Origin: an uncultured Collinsella sp.
Lineage (GTDB): Bacteria > Actinomycetota > Coriobacteriia > Coriobacteriales > Coriobacteriaceae
Length of the DNA stretch: 6,357 nucleotides
NCBI GenBank assembly: GCA_902470065.1
Contig: CABRFA010000030.1
Coordinates: forward strand, 1-6,357
Reading direction: 5' to 3'
In this document: one piece after another, positions 5,676 to 6,357 of the stretch
How positions within the stretch are numbered: position 1 is the first letter of the stretch
How the letters are laid out: the number at the start of each line of letters is the position of its first letter
Program-made: the position numbers and the translations under genes
The notes under the pieces: model-generated
What the model was told of the DNA's origin: nothing
Seen by the model: the letters and a program-made list of their open reading frames with translations, nothing else
The model's database searches: none

Positions 5676-6025
5676 GGGACGGTCCTCTCTTACGTAATTC
5701 CATAGATGTGTATTTATTCAACCGTAAGGAGGCCACGAGCCGGGGGCGGGTTCTATAAACGGACGGTATTTCGCGGCGAACGGCTACATTTGTTCATTAA
5801 CTCTCGATTTTGAGGCCATTTTTTGGCGCTGCTGAACCGCTGTTTTCGGAAGTGCGGGGAAAAATCGGGTTTCGCCGACCAGATCGGCTTTTTTGACAAC
5901 AAAACCGCAGGTCGCGGGAGTCTAAAAAGGCGGTGTGCTCGGGAGGTTCGCGTTTTTCACCGCACTTCTGAAATACGAGCCCACGGAAGGCTGCAGCGAG
6001 ATCATTTGCGCAACATATGTCCAGC
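5676..6025. other. Gene-free intergenic stretch of about 350 bases
   Basis: No credible gene lies here. Open frames on both strands (5797-6090 minus and 5823-6101 plus) cross the terminator and the repeat, are rich in Cys, Arg and Pro, lack ribosome-binding sites and look spurious. The part from 5676 to 5800 must hold the dehydrogenase promoter. Its AT-rich segment 5690-5722 is the likeliest place, but I could not find a good -35/-10 pair (TATAGA on the minus strand at 5757-5752 has only a weak partner). The part from 5801 to 6025 has several T- and A-runs and the inverted-repeat element described separately. Confidence 0.7.
5844..5973. repeat. Inverted-repeat element with 21-bp arms, possible dispersed or MITE-like repeat
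   Basis: The segment TTTCGGAAGTGCGGGGAAAAA (split as TTTCGGAAGT at 5844-5853 and GCGGGGAAAAA at 5854-5864) is repeated in reverse orientation at 5953-5973, matching at 19 of 21 positions. The interior is 88 bases. Inside lies a short hairpin, GCCGA (5874-5878) with TCGGC (5884-5888), followed by six T (5889-5894), terminator-like on the plus strand. No transposase gene and no clear target-site duplication are visible. It could be a small non-autonomous mobile repeat or a structured RNA-type intergenic repeat; the sequence alone cannot decide. Confidence 0.55.
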
Positions 6026-6063
6026 AAAAACGGGTGGTAGCCGGTACGACTACCACCCGTTTG
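6026..6063 (-). terminator. Intrinsic terminator of the activase-like gene
   Basis: A perfect stem of at least 11 bp (ACGGGTGGTAG at 6030-6040 with CTACCACCCGT at 6050-6060, extended by A-T pairs to 13) has a 9-base loop. On the minus strand it ends in a run of five T (6030-6026). It lies about 30 bases after the stop codon of the gene at 6091-6357. A second small inverted repeat, AAGTAG (6080-6085) and CTACTT (6091-6096), overlaps that stop codon. Confidence 0.88.
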
Positions 6064-6090
6064 TCTTATATCCGGCTCGAAGTAGGCCAA

Positions 6091-6357
6091 CTACTTCTTA
6101 ATTCCGCGCCCCAGACGCTTGGCGACCGATGCAACGGCCTCCTCACTGGCCGGTCCACAGCTCACGCAGCCATCATGGGCACGCATCTGGCCGGTGACCT
6201 CGTCCATCGCGAGCGGCGCCACCTTCTCGAGCTTAAAGCCTTTACCGGCGCGCATGTTTTCCTTGGCCACGCTAATCATGAGCTTAATGCGGTTGAGCTG
6301 GTTGACCTCGGATGCACCGGGGTCGTAGTCCACCGCGACGATGTTGCTCTCGGGATG
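6091..6357 (-). CDS. 2-hydroxyacyl-CoA dehydratase activase-like protein, C-terminal 88 residues
   Basis: The frame is open from the window edge to TAG at 6093-6091, so this is the 3' end of a longer gene. The visible start, NIVAVDYDPGASEVNQLNRI, matches the C-terminal region I recall from the large (over 1000-residue) acyl-CoA dehydratase activase-related proteins of anaerobes, which combine BadF/HgdC-type ATPase and dehydratase-like parts. Their exact substrate is often unknown. The tail is hydrophilic and has a C-V-S-C pair at visible residues 64-67 (within HDGCVSCGP), which could bind metal or a cluster. The frame continues through a GTG at 6333 that could be mistaken for a start; it is internal. 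The family call rests on one conserved block, so the confidence is moderate. Confidence 0.7.
   Translation of the reverse strand, partial: HPESNIVAVDYDPGASEVNQLNRIKLMISVAKENMRAGKGFKLEKVAPLAMDEVTGQMRAHDGCVSCGPASEEAVASVAKRLGRGIKK

Noticed and set aside
4527..5705. Long plus-strand frame opposite the dehydrogenase gene
   Set aside because: It is an antisense shadow produced by GC-rich codon bias; the minus-strand frame has full family homology.
5725..5732. TAAGGAGG on the plus strand, a perfect ribosome-binding sequence
   Set aside because: No start codon lies at a usable distance and no plausible frame follows.
5874..5894. Short hairpin plus six T on the plus strand as a gene terminator
   Set aside because: Only a 5-bp stem, and no plus-strand gene lies upstream. 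It is kept only as an internal feature of the repeat element.
5797..6101. Overlapping open frames on both strands in the intergenic region (97 and 92 codons)
   Set aside because: They run through the terminator and the inverted-repeat element, have no ribosome site, and show an Arg/Cys/Pro-rich composition typical of chance frames.

Overview
The window looks like chromosomal DNA of a high-GC anaerobic actinobacterium of the Coriobacteriia type, with a gut Collinsella-like genome as the best guess. This is inferred from GC-rich codon use, the gene content (OPT transporter, DUF389 membrane protein, aryl-sulfate sulfotransferase remnant, 3-hydroxyacyl-CoA dehydrogenase, and the tail of a large acyl-CoA dehydratase activase-like protein), and the style of the AT-richer intergenic repeats. 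No taxonomic marker gene is present, so the assignment is tentative.

Layout. At the left edge a minus-strand gene runs off the window; its 46 visible residues carry the type III pantothenate kinase (CoaX) nucleotide-binding start. It is divergent from a plus-strand OPT-family oligopeptide transporter (333-2036), which has a structured 5' leader and ends in a strong intrinsic terminator (2062-2099). A plus-strand DUF389 membrane protein follows (2252-3391), with its own recognisable promoter at 2177-2205. A promoter-spanning dyad overlaps that promoter, and a canonical EF-hand loop lies in the linker before its last membrane helix. A hairpin at 3466-3508 separates it from the convergent minus-strand genes.

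The right half is all minus strand. Reading in the direction of transcription (right to left) there is: the C-terminal 88 residues of a 2-hydroxyacyl-CoA dehydratase activase-like protein with its terminator (6026-6063); a gene-free stretch of about 350 bases holding a 21-bp inverted-repeat element; a complete 3-hydroxyacyl-CoA dehydrogenase (4716-5675); a truncated aryl-sulfate sulfotransferase remnant (4157-4660); and a small membrane-anchored protein of unknown function (3517-3966). That last gene lacks its own ribosome-binding site. It seems to be translated by coupling to a 12-codon leader ORF (3968-4006) that has a near-perfect one.

The genes do not form one pathway. They read as single-gene units, most with their own hairpin terminators or regulatory dyads: coenzyme A synthesis, peptide uptake, an uncharacterised membrane protein, acyl-CoA metabolism, and a decayed sulfotransferase. 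The most unusual signals are the leader-peptide/coupled-gene arrangement, the EF-hand in the DUF389 protein, the likely deletion junction in the sulfotransferase remnant, and the intergenic inverted-repeat elements. I saw no tRNA, rRNA, CRISPR array, transposase, phage gene or obvious defence system.
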